DNA of 64,000 nucleotides from Sinotaia quadrata. Its lineage: Eukaryota; Mollusca; Gastropoda; Architaenioglossa; Viviparidae. Under the pieces are notes generated by a model that was not told the DNA's origin, did no database searches, and saw only the letters and a program-made list of their open reading frames with translations. Below are positions 12,701 to 22,014 of the stretch, one piece after another. Made by a program: the position numbers and the translations under genes. Where the stretch lies: positions 34,373,064 to 34,437,063 of the forward strand of contig CM054177.1 of assembly GCA_028829895.1 (NCBI GenBank), in the 5' to 3' direction. Numbering within the stretch: the stretch's first letter is position 1; each line of letters begins with the position of its first letter.

Positions 12701-15364
12701 GTATCAGTATGGTGAGTTCATAGATGTGGGTGTCAGTATGGCGAGTTCATAGATGTGGGTATCAGTATGGTGAGTTCATAGATGTGAGAATCAGTATGGT
12801 GAGTTCATAGATGTGGGTGTCAGTATGGTGAGTTCATAGATGTGGGTATCAGTATGGTGAGTTCATAGATGTGAGAATCAGTATGGTGAGTTCATAGATG
12901 CGTATATCAGTAGAAATAAGTACATTATATATTGATACAATTGGAGTGATTTATAAATGTGAGTATTAGTGTGGTGAATTAACAGATATATCATTGGGGT
13001 GAGTTAATAAATGAGGATATCAGTGGAGTAAGTAAATACATGTGATTTTCATTGAGAATTTTAATAGATGTGGGTATAGGTGAAGTGAGTTAACATGTGA
13101 TTATCAGTATGGTGACTTAATAAATAGTGGTTTCATTGGAATGAGTTAATACTGTATCAGTGGGGTGAGTTAATAAATATGGTTATCACTAGGATAAGTC
13201 AATAGGTGTGAGGTAAAATATGAGAATCAGTAGAGTGAATACATAAATAGGGGTATTTATTATTCAGGTGGATTAAGACATTTGAATATCAATGTGTTTA
13301 GTTCATGTGCATGTGTAGGTGATGTGATTTAGCATTTGAATATCAGTGTTCTAAAAGTAAAATGATGCCTGTTATGAGTTACAAATGTGATTAGACACTT
13401 TGGGCATATAAAAAAAAAATAGTGTTTTTAAATAATGTGAAGGCATTTATAAGATATGAAGAGAATTATTAGATGTATAATAATTATATTTCTGTATAAA
13501 CTTAAACAAAACCAAACAAATATTTTAAAAAGTTGTTTAGATTTAGGTGTTTAAGCATGATTATTGATTTTTATAAACCACTATTTTTAGTTCAGCATAT
13601 GTGACTTCAAATTTTATAGGTGCGCTGCCCGCTGGGACTGTGGAAGCAAATTTTTTTTCACTGTATATTTATTGGATGATCAAAAGCAAACAGTGGACGA
13701 GTTTACAGTAGAAAAAGACCTTCAAGAGAGAGATCTTCGACAGAAGTGGCATTTAGTAAGAGATAATTTGACTTCATAGTTCATATTTAGTAAGGGGATG
13801 ATGTACATTACCTGTTAATATTTGATATGTATGAAATAAATATATAGTAAAAACAGATTTGATTGGATGAATATTAGTTTAGAATCAACATTATGACAAA
13901 TTATTACATGTATTTAAACTATGAAAATTTATATTCTATTGCTGTTATGGCTGACTGGATAGTCAAACATGCTCATTAGGAATAGAAACTAATTGAATTT
14001 GTTGGATATGTTGTACATTTTTTATATTAGATTTCTATATGAATATTTATTAAAAACAAGTTTCTTGAAACAAGTATACTATACATTAATTTGTTAATCC
14101 ACCAGATCTTCTGCTCAGCCAGCTCCATTCTTACAGTTTACTTCAATTTGTCTTTGCATTATATACTTATGCAATAAGAACATTTTGTATTATGTAAGAG
14201 CATTATATAATATTAACTAAGAGCATTTTATAGTACCTAAGAGCATTATATACTATTTAAGAGTATTATATATTATTTATCTAAGAGCATTATAATTTAT
14301 ATACAGAAATAGCGTTACATACTACCTAAGAGCATTATATACTATCTGAGAGCATTTTTCTTGCAACTGGTAGATAAGTTAACCAGCTTAAATCATCCCC
14401 TATATTACCTGATAACAATGAGTTATCTTTATCTAGAAAGTAAGTGTGTATTGGTTTAAAGAAATTGCAAAAATCTTGTAGTAAAGTATTTATGTAAAAC
14501 ATCTAGTTATCAGAGGACATTACTTAGAAATGTGCAAATCTCTGACAAAATACTCTCTATGAACTGCACAATTCATTTTTAGGATCTGTAGTTTCTAATT
14601 CTCTCCTGTTTGGTTATAACATTTATTTCTGCTCTTGAGGTTATTTTTATAACATTATTTTTGTTTGTGGCAGATCTGTAAAATAAGTCTTTGTTATGTC
14701 AATAGAAAAATACATCCTTCTTTATTTTTTAATAATCAGTAACTTATATTAATTTGGATGTAATTTTACTGAGATTCAGGTTATGTTGAATTAATTATCA
14801 GTGATACAAGATGAGCTTAAATATCAATGGTGTGTAAGAAATATGAGATGAACTTAAATATTAGTGGTGTATAAGAGATACAAGATGAACTTAAATATTA
14901 ATGGTGTATAAGAGATATGAGATGAACTTAAGTATCAGTGGTGTATAAGAGATATGAGATGAACTTAAAGATATACTTTAATACCATTTCTGAATGAAAG
15001 ATTCAAAGTTTTGCTTAAATATTAGTTGCATATGAGAGATACAAAATATACTTAAAAGTTGGGTGTGTATGAGAGATTTGAATGTCATTTGTATTCAAGA
15101 TATAAAGATATGCTAATATATGAATTATGAATGCTAAAATATCCTGCTTGCTATCATAACACATTAATTCTTCTTGTTCTTCACTTGAGAATGATGTTAA
15201 AGATGAAGTTTTATTTTTAGGTGGATCATACATTTACTGGCTATGGAGCTGGCACAAGGTACATTTCTGTGAAATTGGGTGGAAAAGATACCCAGTTTTG
15301 GGCCGGAAACTATGGATCCAAGTTTACACTCCCTTCTGTGCGATTTGTTTTTAGGAAAGGTTGA
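6467..15364 (+). CDS. F-box only protein with FBA domain (FBXO2/6/44-like), 5 coding exons
   Basis: This is a substrate adaptor of an SCF (SKP1-CUL1-F-box) ubiquitin ligase. In vertebrates FBA-domain F-box proteins bind N-glycans of misfolded glycoproteins in ER-associated degradation; that role is inferred here from the family. Exons: 6467-6779, 9046-9180, 12420-12546, 13620-13755, 15221-15364. They sum to 855 bp (284 residues plus stop), the family's usual size, and every junction phase agrees (1,1,2,0). Residues about 22-66 form the F-box (SSLPKELL...DVTRSSTLW). The family marker NLLRN follows at about residue 95. The FBA domain occupies the rest, with NWVTSYRMGMQSQTINLL, DHIKPDIYVSVW, RWDCGS, FTGYGAGTRYISV and DTQFWAGNYGSKF. 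ATG 6467 is the first ATG in frame in the exon. The start of the FBA domain is unusual (see exon 2). Orthology within the FBXO2/6/17/27/44 group cannot be resolved, so no symbol is given. Confidence 0.9.
7322..8205 (+). repeat. intron 1 minisatellite, about 31-32 bp unit, about 28 copies
   Basis: Units read ACTAAGGACAGAGGTCAGTG followed by AAGTAACTGTGC, with copies differing by a few bases and two carrying a seven-C insertion near 7786 and 7824. Most units contain AGGTCAGT, which resembles a splice donor, but the array does not touch an exon. Its core is shared with 664-866. Confidence 0.95.
8836..9045 (+). repeat. duplicated exon 2 fragment and splice acceptor
   Basis: CCCTGAAGTAGAGGATATA, which encodes PEVEDI in exon 2 at 9120, occurs twice more upstream, near 8838 and 8971. 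A second copy of the acceptor (T-run, CCAG, AAAGGTC) ends at 8945, 100 bp before the true one at 9045. Between the copies are two blocks of TTGAGGATATATACCTACAT. Splicing at 8945 would reproduce GPEVEDI in frame but reads into a stop after crossing 9045. This is a decoy acceptor made by tandem duplication. Confidence 0.8.
9046..9180 (+). CDS. F-box gene exon 2 (start of FBA domain)
   Basis: Acceptor CCAG at 9042-9045; donor GATG|GTAAGT at 9181; phase 1 on both sides. The first 66 bp are a perfect-length tandem duplication of 33 bp (9046-9078 and 9079-9111), giving two 11-residue copies, ERSTHWERSET and ERSSQWERFET. They are followed by VLDPEVEDIPYGAKPVREFV. In vertebrate relatives this place carries a Trp, a GG-containing turn and a second Trp. 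Here the GG turn is absent and the duplicated Trp-Glu-Arg block stands instead. Whether the ligand-binding fold tolerates this is unknown. Confidence 0.8.
9486..10914. mobile_element. possible non-autonomous TTAA element in intron 2
   Basis: The block starts TTAA CCTTTTGACTGG at 9486 and ends GCGGG TTAA at 10914. Its composition is less AT-rich than the surrounding intron, with CpG-containing patches near 9640-9970 and 10600-10790. TTAA flanks and a CC(C)TTTTG start suggest a piggyBac-type element, but the two ends are not convincing inverted repeats. No coding sequence was recognised. The boundaries are tentative. Confidence 0.3.
10952..10985 (+). mobile_element. solo pogo/Tigger terminal fragment
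   Basis: GTTAACTGATGCCAAGATAA then GTGGGTTCAACTG is nearly identical to the right end of the pogo-like element ending at 33573 and is also followed by TA. Only this end is present. Confidence 0.75.
12420..12546 (+). CDS. F-box gene exon 3 (FBA domain core)
   Basis: Acceptor TTTCAG at 12419; donor TTTG|GTGAGT at 12547; enters phase 1, leaves phase 2. It encodes GPVKNWVTSYRMGMQSQ, then NLLHEGCTEEVLDHIKPDIY and VSVW. The (V/F)TSY...Q..DL..EG and D..RPDI.V..W patterns are diagnostic of the FBA domain. The last 11 exonic bases and the donor form the first unit of the tandem array that follows. Confidence 0.9.
12536..12905 (+). repeat. 29-bp minisatellite seeded at the exon 3 splice donor
   Basis: The exon 3 end plus donor (TATCAGTTTG|GTGAGTT then AATAGATATGG) is itself the first unit. 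Twelve more units follow with consensus TATCAGTATGGTGAGTTCAT then AGATGTGGG, nearly all keeping the donor-like GGTGAGTT. More decayed units continue to about 13330. Repeat boundaries coincide with the exon-intron junction. Confidence 0.95.
13620..13755 (+). CDS. F-box gene exon 4 (FBA domain)
   Basis: Acceptor TTATAG at 13619; donor TTTA|GTAAGA at 13756; enters phase 2, leaves phase 0. It encodes CAARWDCGSKFFFTVYLLDD, then QKQTVDEFTVEKDLQERDLR and QKWHL, matching the beta-strand region after W..A in FBA proteins. A second TTTA|GTAAGG lies at 13790, 34 bp downstream. Reading through to it meets a stop (TAG at 13777). Confidence 0.9.
14180..14352. repeat. degenerate tandem repeat in intron 4
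   Basis: Repeated CTAAGAGCATTATATACTAT at irregular 20-30 bp spacing, about seven copies. Confidence 0.75.
14806..14980. repeat. 36-38 bp minisatellite in intron 4, about 5 copies
   Basis: Units read GAGATGAACTTAAATATTAG then TGGTGTATAAGAGATA. Decayed pieces continue to about 15080. It is not adjacent to an exon. Confidence 0.85.
15221..15364 (+). CDS. F-box gene exon 5 (FBA C-terminus, stop)
   Basis: Acceptor TTTTTAG at 15220, phase 0. It encodes VDHTFTGYGAGTRYISVKLG, then GKDTQFWAGNYGSKFTLPSV and RFVFRKG, and stops at TGA 15362. The G.R.I....GGKDTQFWAG.YG motif is the strongest FBA signature in the gene. Confidence 0.93.
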   Translation: MDHTFTGYGAGTRYISVKLGGKDTQFWAGNYGSKFTLPSVRFVFRKG

Positions 15365-15377
15365 TTTTCAAAATGAC

Positions 15378-15383
15378 AATAAA
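15378..15383 (+). terminator. polyadenylation signal AATAAA of the F-box gene
   Basis: AATAAA lies 14 bp after the stop codon. Another lies at about 16098, so the 3'UTR may be very short or about 750 bases. Confidence 0.5.
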
Positions 15384-16110
15384 AATTAAAAGAGCTGAAA
15401 TGGAAACATTATTATACGTATGCAATAACTGAATTCTTGAAATATATTCTTGTGTATGCTAAATTCTTTCATTGAAATATTCATAAAGTAGCAATTAGCC
15501 TTATATTGAAATGTTCTTAATCTCATAATACAGCAGATATTTTGGAAAGGAAATTTAATGAATAATGAATGAGTCTGGAAAGCTGCAACATTTTGAATTT
15601 ATGTAATACATTTCTGAAGAGTAATCTGTTAGGTGACCTCTTTATTAATCTGATTTTCTACTTGATTTCATCATGCTCTTTGACATTTTAGAATTTCATG
15701 AAAATATGAATATTCTGATTAAAAACTCATATACAGATATTTAGAAATGTTATAAATCTTATTCTTTATTTTACATTTTGACTTTGTTCTCATACTGCAT
15801 GCAATTACATTTTGAAAGAATTTAACTAATACATTATTTTAAGATTTTTTAATGTTCAAAATGAGCTTCTATTGCACCCCATTGTAAAATACAATTTTTA
15901 CTGCTATTGTAATTTTACTGCTTTCATTGTTATTGTTTATTTTTAAATGGAAAGTAGCACAAGATTAAACACATTGTTAATATTATAATTATATAGAAGA
16001 AGTATATTGAAATATCTTTTTGGAGAGAGGGGATGATTCTGATTAATTATTCTTGATAAAATTCAGTGAAAATTGAGAGAACCACTGTTTCAGAAGAAAT
16101 AAAATTTCTA

Positions 16111-16231
16111 TGAACAATGACTGTTAGTCAGTCTCACCTTCCACATAATTAAGAGTAAATTCATTTATGGACAATGACTGTTAGTCAGTCTTACCTTCCA
16201 CATAATTAAGAGTAAATTCATTTATGGACAA
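16111..16231. repeat. 57-bp tandem duplication, 2 copies
   Basis: GACAATGACTGTTAGTCAGT and the following bases to CATTTATG recur with a single clear difference; a third copy starts and breaks off near 16226. Confidence 0.85.
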
Positions 16232-16867
16232 TCACAATAATTATAACTTATCACAAACATGTAAAAGATCTATATGGCTTCACAGTAAATGAAGAAAATT
16301 TTGGCTTATTAGGAAGAGCCTACATCCATAAAAGAGGAAAAAAGATAGTAATATCATGAGACAAAATTACTTAACATGAAGACAGTCAGTTTCCACAATA
16401 TATTAAAGTTATAAATTTGATTAAATTAATTGCCACTCGATAAAAGAATATATTGTCTTTGATTTTAATTAAAAAATTATTATAATCTCATCACAAGGTG
16501 AAGGAGGAAAAATGTTGGAAATTGTTCAATCCTAGTTGGATGACTTACTTTTTGTTAACTAGTTGAAATTAGTAAATGTGGAAAACAATTGTTGAGCTAA
16601 AGAACTTAATGGGAAATCCTAGACTAAAACAGAACTAGAGAATAAATAGTTAACTAGTGAAATTGACATTTAGAAAGCAGTCTTATCTCACTCATTACTT
16701 TTATAACACTATCTAGAACTGTCTTTCTTTGTCTATCCTTTTTTCTCTTTTGAAATTTTTTGACTAATCTTTTGATTTATATTATTGATTGCATATTGTA
16801 TTGATATTTGTATTACCATAGTTTCCATTATTGATGTGTGGAGATTATATTGGTTACATTGTGCATT

Positions 16868-17416
16868 TTAACCCTTTGAGCCTGTGATACTGCTAAAGCG
16901 GGATTACCGGAAAATTGTAATCTCCGTTTTCTCACAATAGGTATAAACTTATATCCTGAGATACCACAACAGCAATATATGCTCACTTACCCTAGAAATG
17001 AACTCTTCCAAAGACCTTGATGTGTCTGTGTGTCTTGGTGCAGAAATTACAAGACTAAATATGGTTATAAAGATTGTTATATTGCAGCAGAAGCCCTTGC
17101 AATGATTATAGATAGTGATTTAGTGATGCCAAAACTTCATCTGATCAATGACCTTACACGTGTTGTGGCGTGAAAATAAAATCCAATTATTTCTATGTTC
17201 TGTGTGCAAAGTGTATCTGTGCATTCAAACTCACAGTCACTGTTGGTTGGATTATCATTCCAAGAAGGAATTTTGGCTGTGTTTCACACATTGAGTGATG
17301 AATTGATTTCAATTAATACATTAATAAAAAATAATTTAAGAAAATTTAAGTTTTTTTGCTCAGGGATCCAAAGTTATTGGTTTTTACGTATAGGCAAACA
17401 GGGTTCAAAAGGTTAA
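16868..17416 (+). mobile_element. piggyBac-like MITE, copy A
   Basis: TTAA at both ends (16868-16871 and 17413-17416). The internal termini CCCTTTGAGCC and GGTTCAAAAGG form an 11-bp imperfect inverted repeat. TTAA duplication plus a CCCTTT-type end is the piggyBac signature. The 541-bp interior carries no recognisable transposase. A second copy lies inverted in the ZNF106 intron at 27998-28419. Confidence 0.8.
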
Positions 17417-17534
17417 GTAACTAGATTTAAAGTTTCTAGTTGCTTGAGTGTGTGTGGAGATACTTTTGTAAAATCAGTCAGTTAGCTTGCCAGACAGCTA
17501 GTTTTCACCTGAAAGAGTTATTTTGTGATTTAAA

Positions 17535-17795
17535 ATGGAAGATTCTAGAGGAAATAGAAAGATGTGGATAGAGATGGAGAAGGAGGAAGCCAGAGACTTG
17601 TGTCTTTCGGGACACAAAACTATCAATTATGCTATAAACTATGTAAAAGAAAGAGAAGAACTAGAAATAAAAAGGAACGTGAAAGAAATAGAAATGAAAG
17701 ATAAGCATGAAAGAGAGGAAAGTGACAGAAAGTTGAAAAGTGAATGTGATCTTAAACGAGAGGTAGCATTTGATTACTACTATTTCCAAATATGA
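17535..17795 (+). pseudogene. gag-like N-terminal relic of a Ty3/gypsy element, possible
   Basis: An open frame of 86 codons from an ATG encodes a short lead and then a heptad-rich Glu/Lys/Arg coiled coil (VKEREELEIKRNVKEIEMKD). The pattern of a short lead, a GLSG-like turn (here CLSGH) and an RE/KE helix resembles the start of invertebrate gypsy gag proteins. The frame ends abruptly and nothing downstream (matrix, zinc knuckle, protease) was found. It could also be a chance or unrelated coiled coil. Confidence 0.35.
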
Positions 17796-17799
17796 TTAC

Positions 17800-19600
17800 T
17801 TTATTATTCGGAACTTACAGCACAATGTTTAAGCATTTCTCAATAATGAAAATAATGTAAGTGACAATGAAATAAATCATGCTTGTTTTAAATATTTTAC
17901 AAATGCCTGGACAACAGATGTAAAAAAATACTTTTAATTTATTTTGAACCTCAATTAAAAAAAATAATAAAAATCCAAAAATGTACTTTAATTTTATTAC
18001 TGTTTTTAAATTTCTTAATTTATAAAAGAAATGTTTTTGCTTTTAACTAAAAAATGCATACAATTTAGAATTCACAATGACAGAAATTTATGCCTATTGC
18101 TAGTTAGTTCCAAGCAGTTTTTCAAATCAGGGTAAAACAAATGTATTTACATAATTGTATCAGATGATATAAGGTTGCATGCAAACTTTAAAGAGAAAAC
18201 CTGAAATAGTTTATGAAATATCATCATTTGAATATACAAGTTTGACATCAATTTATGAGATAAATAAATGCTTATTGTTGATAACACTGTAAAAATTAAG
18301 TCTTCAGTTATGAAATGGCAATATTGAAATTATAATGTAAGGATATATTCTCAATGATAAAAGTGCAGCAGCTTTTTTCAGAGAATGTATTATATTTTAT
18401 TTTACAAACTATGTACAAACATAGCTCTTCATTATGTAAATATGCTTGTAATATAAAGTGCATTTTCAAGACATCATAATATTCAAAGTGGCTTAAAATG
18501 CATTCTTTTGGGATTTAAAACATTAAGTACCAAGGTATTTTAGCCCAAATGTTTCAAGAAACAATGATCTAAAAGCCAATGCTATATTAGGTCTCAAACT
18601 TTATCAAACAAGCAAATTTAACACATCTGGACTAAAGATGACAATACATTAAGACAAAAATTGTAAAATGTCATATCTCTATAACCATGTGTCTTAAAGA
18701 TATGGTTCAAATATTAAAAGGAATTGTATACAACCTATATGAAACAGTCATATTATGCTTACTATTTTGCTTTTTGCATACTGTTATTATATAATAGTTT
18801 TTACCAAATTATTTAAATATTTAAAAAGTATGTATGATTACTTTTTTTTAATACAATTACATGTCTATAATTTAGAAAACAGTTTAAAGCTATTTTTTAG
18901 TTTGCTGTGAATAAAATATAAAATTTATAAATCAATACTTATAGCATTTACACATGTAACTGTATTGTGTGTGTTTATGAATATACATATTATAATTAAG
19001 GAAATATAGCATGCACAAGAAATCTATGAAAGTTTGTACAACTAATTATATCAGTATTCAGTATTGTACTTCCATTAACAATACAAATATTTTTATATTT
19101 AAGGAAAAATAAACTTAGTATCATCATAATCAATACTCTTCCTCCATTTAAATGTTTTAGTGACCAAATTATTTATTGAAGATTACATTTGCCATGTTAG
19201 TACTATAAGCCTCGAACATCCCCCCCCCCCCTTACACACACACACACACTCCCAACAACAACAACACATTTCCCTTGTCTAGCAAAGCCTTCAAATACAA
19301 CTTTTAAATAATCTAAATGTGTCAGGTTTTCAAAAAAAGAATGCTAATTACCAAGAAAGACAAAGAGAATGGTTAAAAAAATAGTCTCAAACTGTTAATC
19401 ACTATTTACTTTATTGAATCATTGTAAAATATAATTTTGAAGGGTGAGGAAGGAAGAATATAATCTCTAAGAATTGCAGTAAAGGAAAAACGTATAATGA
19501 AGAGTAAAAGTCATCTGAAAACCAAAATATAAATTTAAAAAAACACTTTTAGCTATTAATTTTTAATGTTTAAGAAAACAGTTGCAAATTCCATGTACCT
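17800..19600. other. AT-rich intergenic DNA, no gene recognised
   Basis: No long open frame or splice-supported exon on either strand. At 19220-19262 there is a C-run followed by (CA)n and (CAA)n simple repeat. Confidence 0.6.
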
Positions 19601-19609
19601 AGACTAATT

Positions 19610-19752
19610 ATATAAATGTACAAGTAAATTATTAAACAAACAAATACTAATTAATATAAATGTACAAGTAAATTATTAAACAAACAAATACTAATTAATA
19701 TAAATGTACAAGTAAATTATTAAACAAACAAATATTAATTAATATAAATGTA
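19610..19752. repeat. 44-45 bp tandem repeat, 3.2 copies
   Basis: TATAAATGTACAAGTAAATT plus ATTAAACAAACAAATACTAATTAA repeats at 19610, 19654, 19699 and 19743, almost identical. Confidence 0.9.
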
Positions 19753-19875
19753 GTATTTCACTATTTGTAAAGCCAAGACCCCAAAAATATAATTGCTGGA
19801 TTAAGTTTTATCACTAAATAAAACGAGTGAACAAAATATTTTAAAAAATAAAATAAGCTGTAGGCGACTTCAGCT

Positions 19876-20410
19876 GTTGGCTGTCCTGACAGGCTGTTGT
19901 CTGTGCACAGCCTTTCTGCCTGTTCTTTACATCCTAATATGGCTGCTTTCTGCATACAGCCTTTCTGTCTGTTCTTTACATCCTAATATGGCTGCTTTCT
20001 CACAGCCTTTCTTAAAGTCCTATTATGGCTGCTTTCTGTGCACAACCTTTCTGCCTGTTCTTTACCTCCTAATATGGCTGCTTTCTGCACACAGCCTTTC
20101 TGCCTGTTCTTTACATCCTAATATGGCTGCTTTCTCACAGCCTTTCTTAAAGTCCTATTATGGCTGCTTTCTGTGCAAAGTCCTAACATGGCTGCTTTCT
20201 GCATGCAGCCTTTCTGAAAGTCCTATCATGGCTGTTTTCTGTGTAAAGACTTTCTGTCGGCTGTCCTAATAGGCTGCTTTCTGTGCACAGCCTTTCTGTC
20301 TTCTAAGTCACAAAATGGTTGTTTTCTTCCTTTCTGTTTTGTCTCTAGGTCCTAATATGGATATTTTCTTCCTTTGTTCTCTAAGTCTTAATATGGCTGC
20401 TTTCCTCCTT
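19876..20410 (+). repeat. pyrimidine-rich minisatellite with higher-order structure and acceptor-like units
   Basis: Units of about 40-49 bp are built on TCCTAATATGGCTGCTTTCT followed by GCACACAGCCTTTCTG. Sub-units alternate in a higher-order period of about 138 bp, which keeps one frame open for 130 codons as a by-product. Each unit has a pyrimidine tract ending in CACAG or CATACAG, like a splice acceptor. The array ends in a tract with CTCTAG, TTTACAG and GCAAG, followed by ATCTAAG|GTAAGA at about 20480, a strong donor. No homologous protein was recognised, so it is called as a repeat, not a gene. Confidence 0.8.
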
Positions 20411-21947
20411 TACAGCTTGTCTGCTCTTTATATGGCTTCTCATATGTTCTCCTGCTTTCTGCAAGAAAAAGGTATCTAAGGTAAGACTAAACTGAGAGAG
20501 AGATATGTCAATGAGACAACACTTATATGTGTGCACATACACACACACATGCATGCATGCATATTATAATTACTATGAGTGTCACAATAACATTTTTATA
20601 TTTTTGTCATTGTGGCTTACACAATATTTTATTTCAAATTATCCTTAAAGTTAGATTAAATAATTGGTAAAATAAAATTAAAAGAACTGCTAAATATATA
20701 AAAATATAGTTAAGTATATTTGATTATTTCTGTTGGTGATGTATTTATTCTCATAAATTCAACAAAACTAATAATAACTGTTTAAAAATGTTTGTTCTCT
20801 AATACTTATTTCACTGACTCATTGAAATATAAACAAAATTACAACCATGACGATATTGTAAATTGACATATCTGTAGCTCCTTACTGCTTTAAATGTAGA
20901 AATGAATAGGATTTAATTTCATAACTGGCAATAGTGAAAATGATGAATAATGAACATGTTCAAAACCAAAATTGCGGAATATATTTTTGTTAGTTATTCT
21001 AGTGCTTAACATATGATTGACTTTAAGATAAATATTTAGGATAATACTTATATGTTTACAGAGTTAAGACACTGAACATCAGTTTTAAACATAACAGTTC
21101 TAAGAAAACAAAACAATTACAATACAAAGGTATGCAAACTGAAATGAACAGGAGACTGAAGAGCTGAGAAACAGAAATGAGATTTTATTCAGATAGAGGC
21201 CTACTACTGTGCAGCATGGATATAAATGTTAAAAAGCAACCAATGTAAAATTAATTGGATAATTAATAGCTTATATAAGTTGATTATGCATCATATTTGT
21301 TTGAGAGTTTCAAGACTGGTGCAAGGTTATTTTGTGCATAAGGTAACCTGTTATCTCCCCTCCTTTCTCTGTATTCATTTGTTTTCCCACATTAGCGTAA
21401 ACAAAATTTTAAAAATTCAGGCCCACTTTTGGGTTTCCCAAATCTTGGCAGCTGCATAGAGGTTAAACACCCTGGAGAGTTATGGTAATAATATATTCCT
21501 ACACTCTGTGTTGTTGTATGGTAGAGAAAATAGCACACAAAAATGTCTAAATCAATTAGACAGATTGGAGTAAATTTTTCATTCAGTGACTACTATCAAG
21601 GTCAGAAACTAAATAAGGTTTATTTTCTGCTAGTTGATTTGGATCCTATAATATAAGCAACGAATCACCATCTAAGCAGATCACACACAATTTATCATCT
21701 CTGCTGGGTGAAGCTTTGATCACAGGCTCTTGATGAGCTATACTGTGAATATGTATAGGAGTTGGAGTTTTAACATGCACCAGTGGTCAATATGGCATAC
21801 TGCAAACAGGGTTAGTTATGCATATATAAGATGAATGTATTTGTTTAAAAGGAATATAATCAAAGAGAATAATTGTTGAATAACACATTATTGCCATCAG
21901 CTGCTTTATGAAGAGAGTACACATTATTCTAATTATGAACAGATTTA

Positions 21948-22014
21948 TTAAGAATAAAAATGAATCATCATTATCCTTGTTATATTAATGATGTGATCTC
22001 CTGCAGCATCAAAC
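21948..22014 (-). CDS. ZNF106: candidate ZNF106 terminal exon
   Basis: After AAATAG at 22015, the frame G|TTT GAT GCT... reads FDAAGDHI and continues to TAA at 21950-21948. FDAAGDHI matches in sequence and spacing the segment between the last cysteines and histidines of vertebrate ZNF106 (cysteine, about 16 residues, then HI). AATAAA overlaps the stop. Problems: the acceptor lacks a pyrimidine tract, the second zinc-ligand histidine is not evident, and the phase (2) does not fit the first donor (phase 0). It does fit the fourth donor of the array, where a 23-bp unit changes the phase. Tentative. Confidence 0.35.

Noticed and set aside
17195..17416. 73-codon frame as a gene
   Set aside because: It lies wholly inside the piggyBac-like MITE and is not conserved as a frame in copy B.
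19877..20269. 130-codon plus-strand frame as a repeat-containing membrane protein
   Set aside because: The frame is a by-product of a minisatellite whose higher-order period is a multiple of three; units lose the frame beyond 20270 and no start or exon context supports it.
21690..21795. Alternative ZNF106 terminal exon with CHIDHWCM after TTTGCAG at about 21802
   Set aside because: It has a good acceptor and an HI.H-like motif, but the frame needs phase 1 while the donor options give phase 0 or 2, and histidine spacing is wrong; not excluded entirely.
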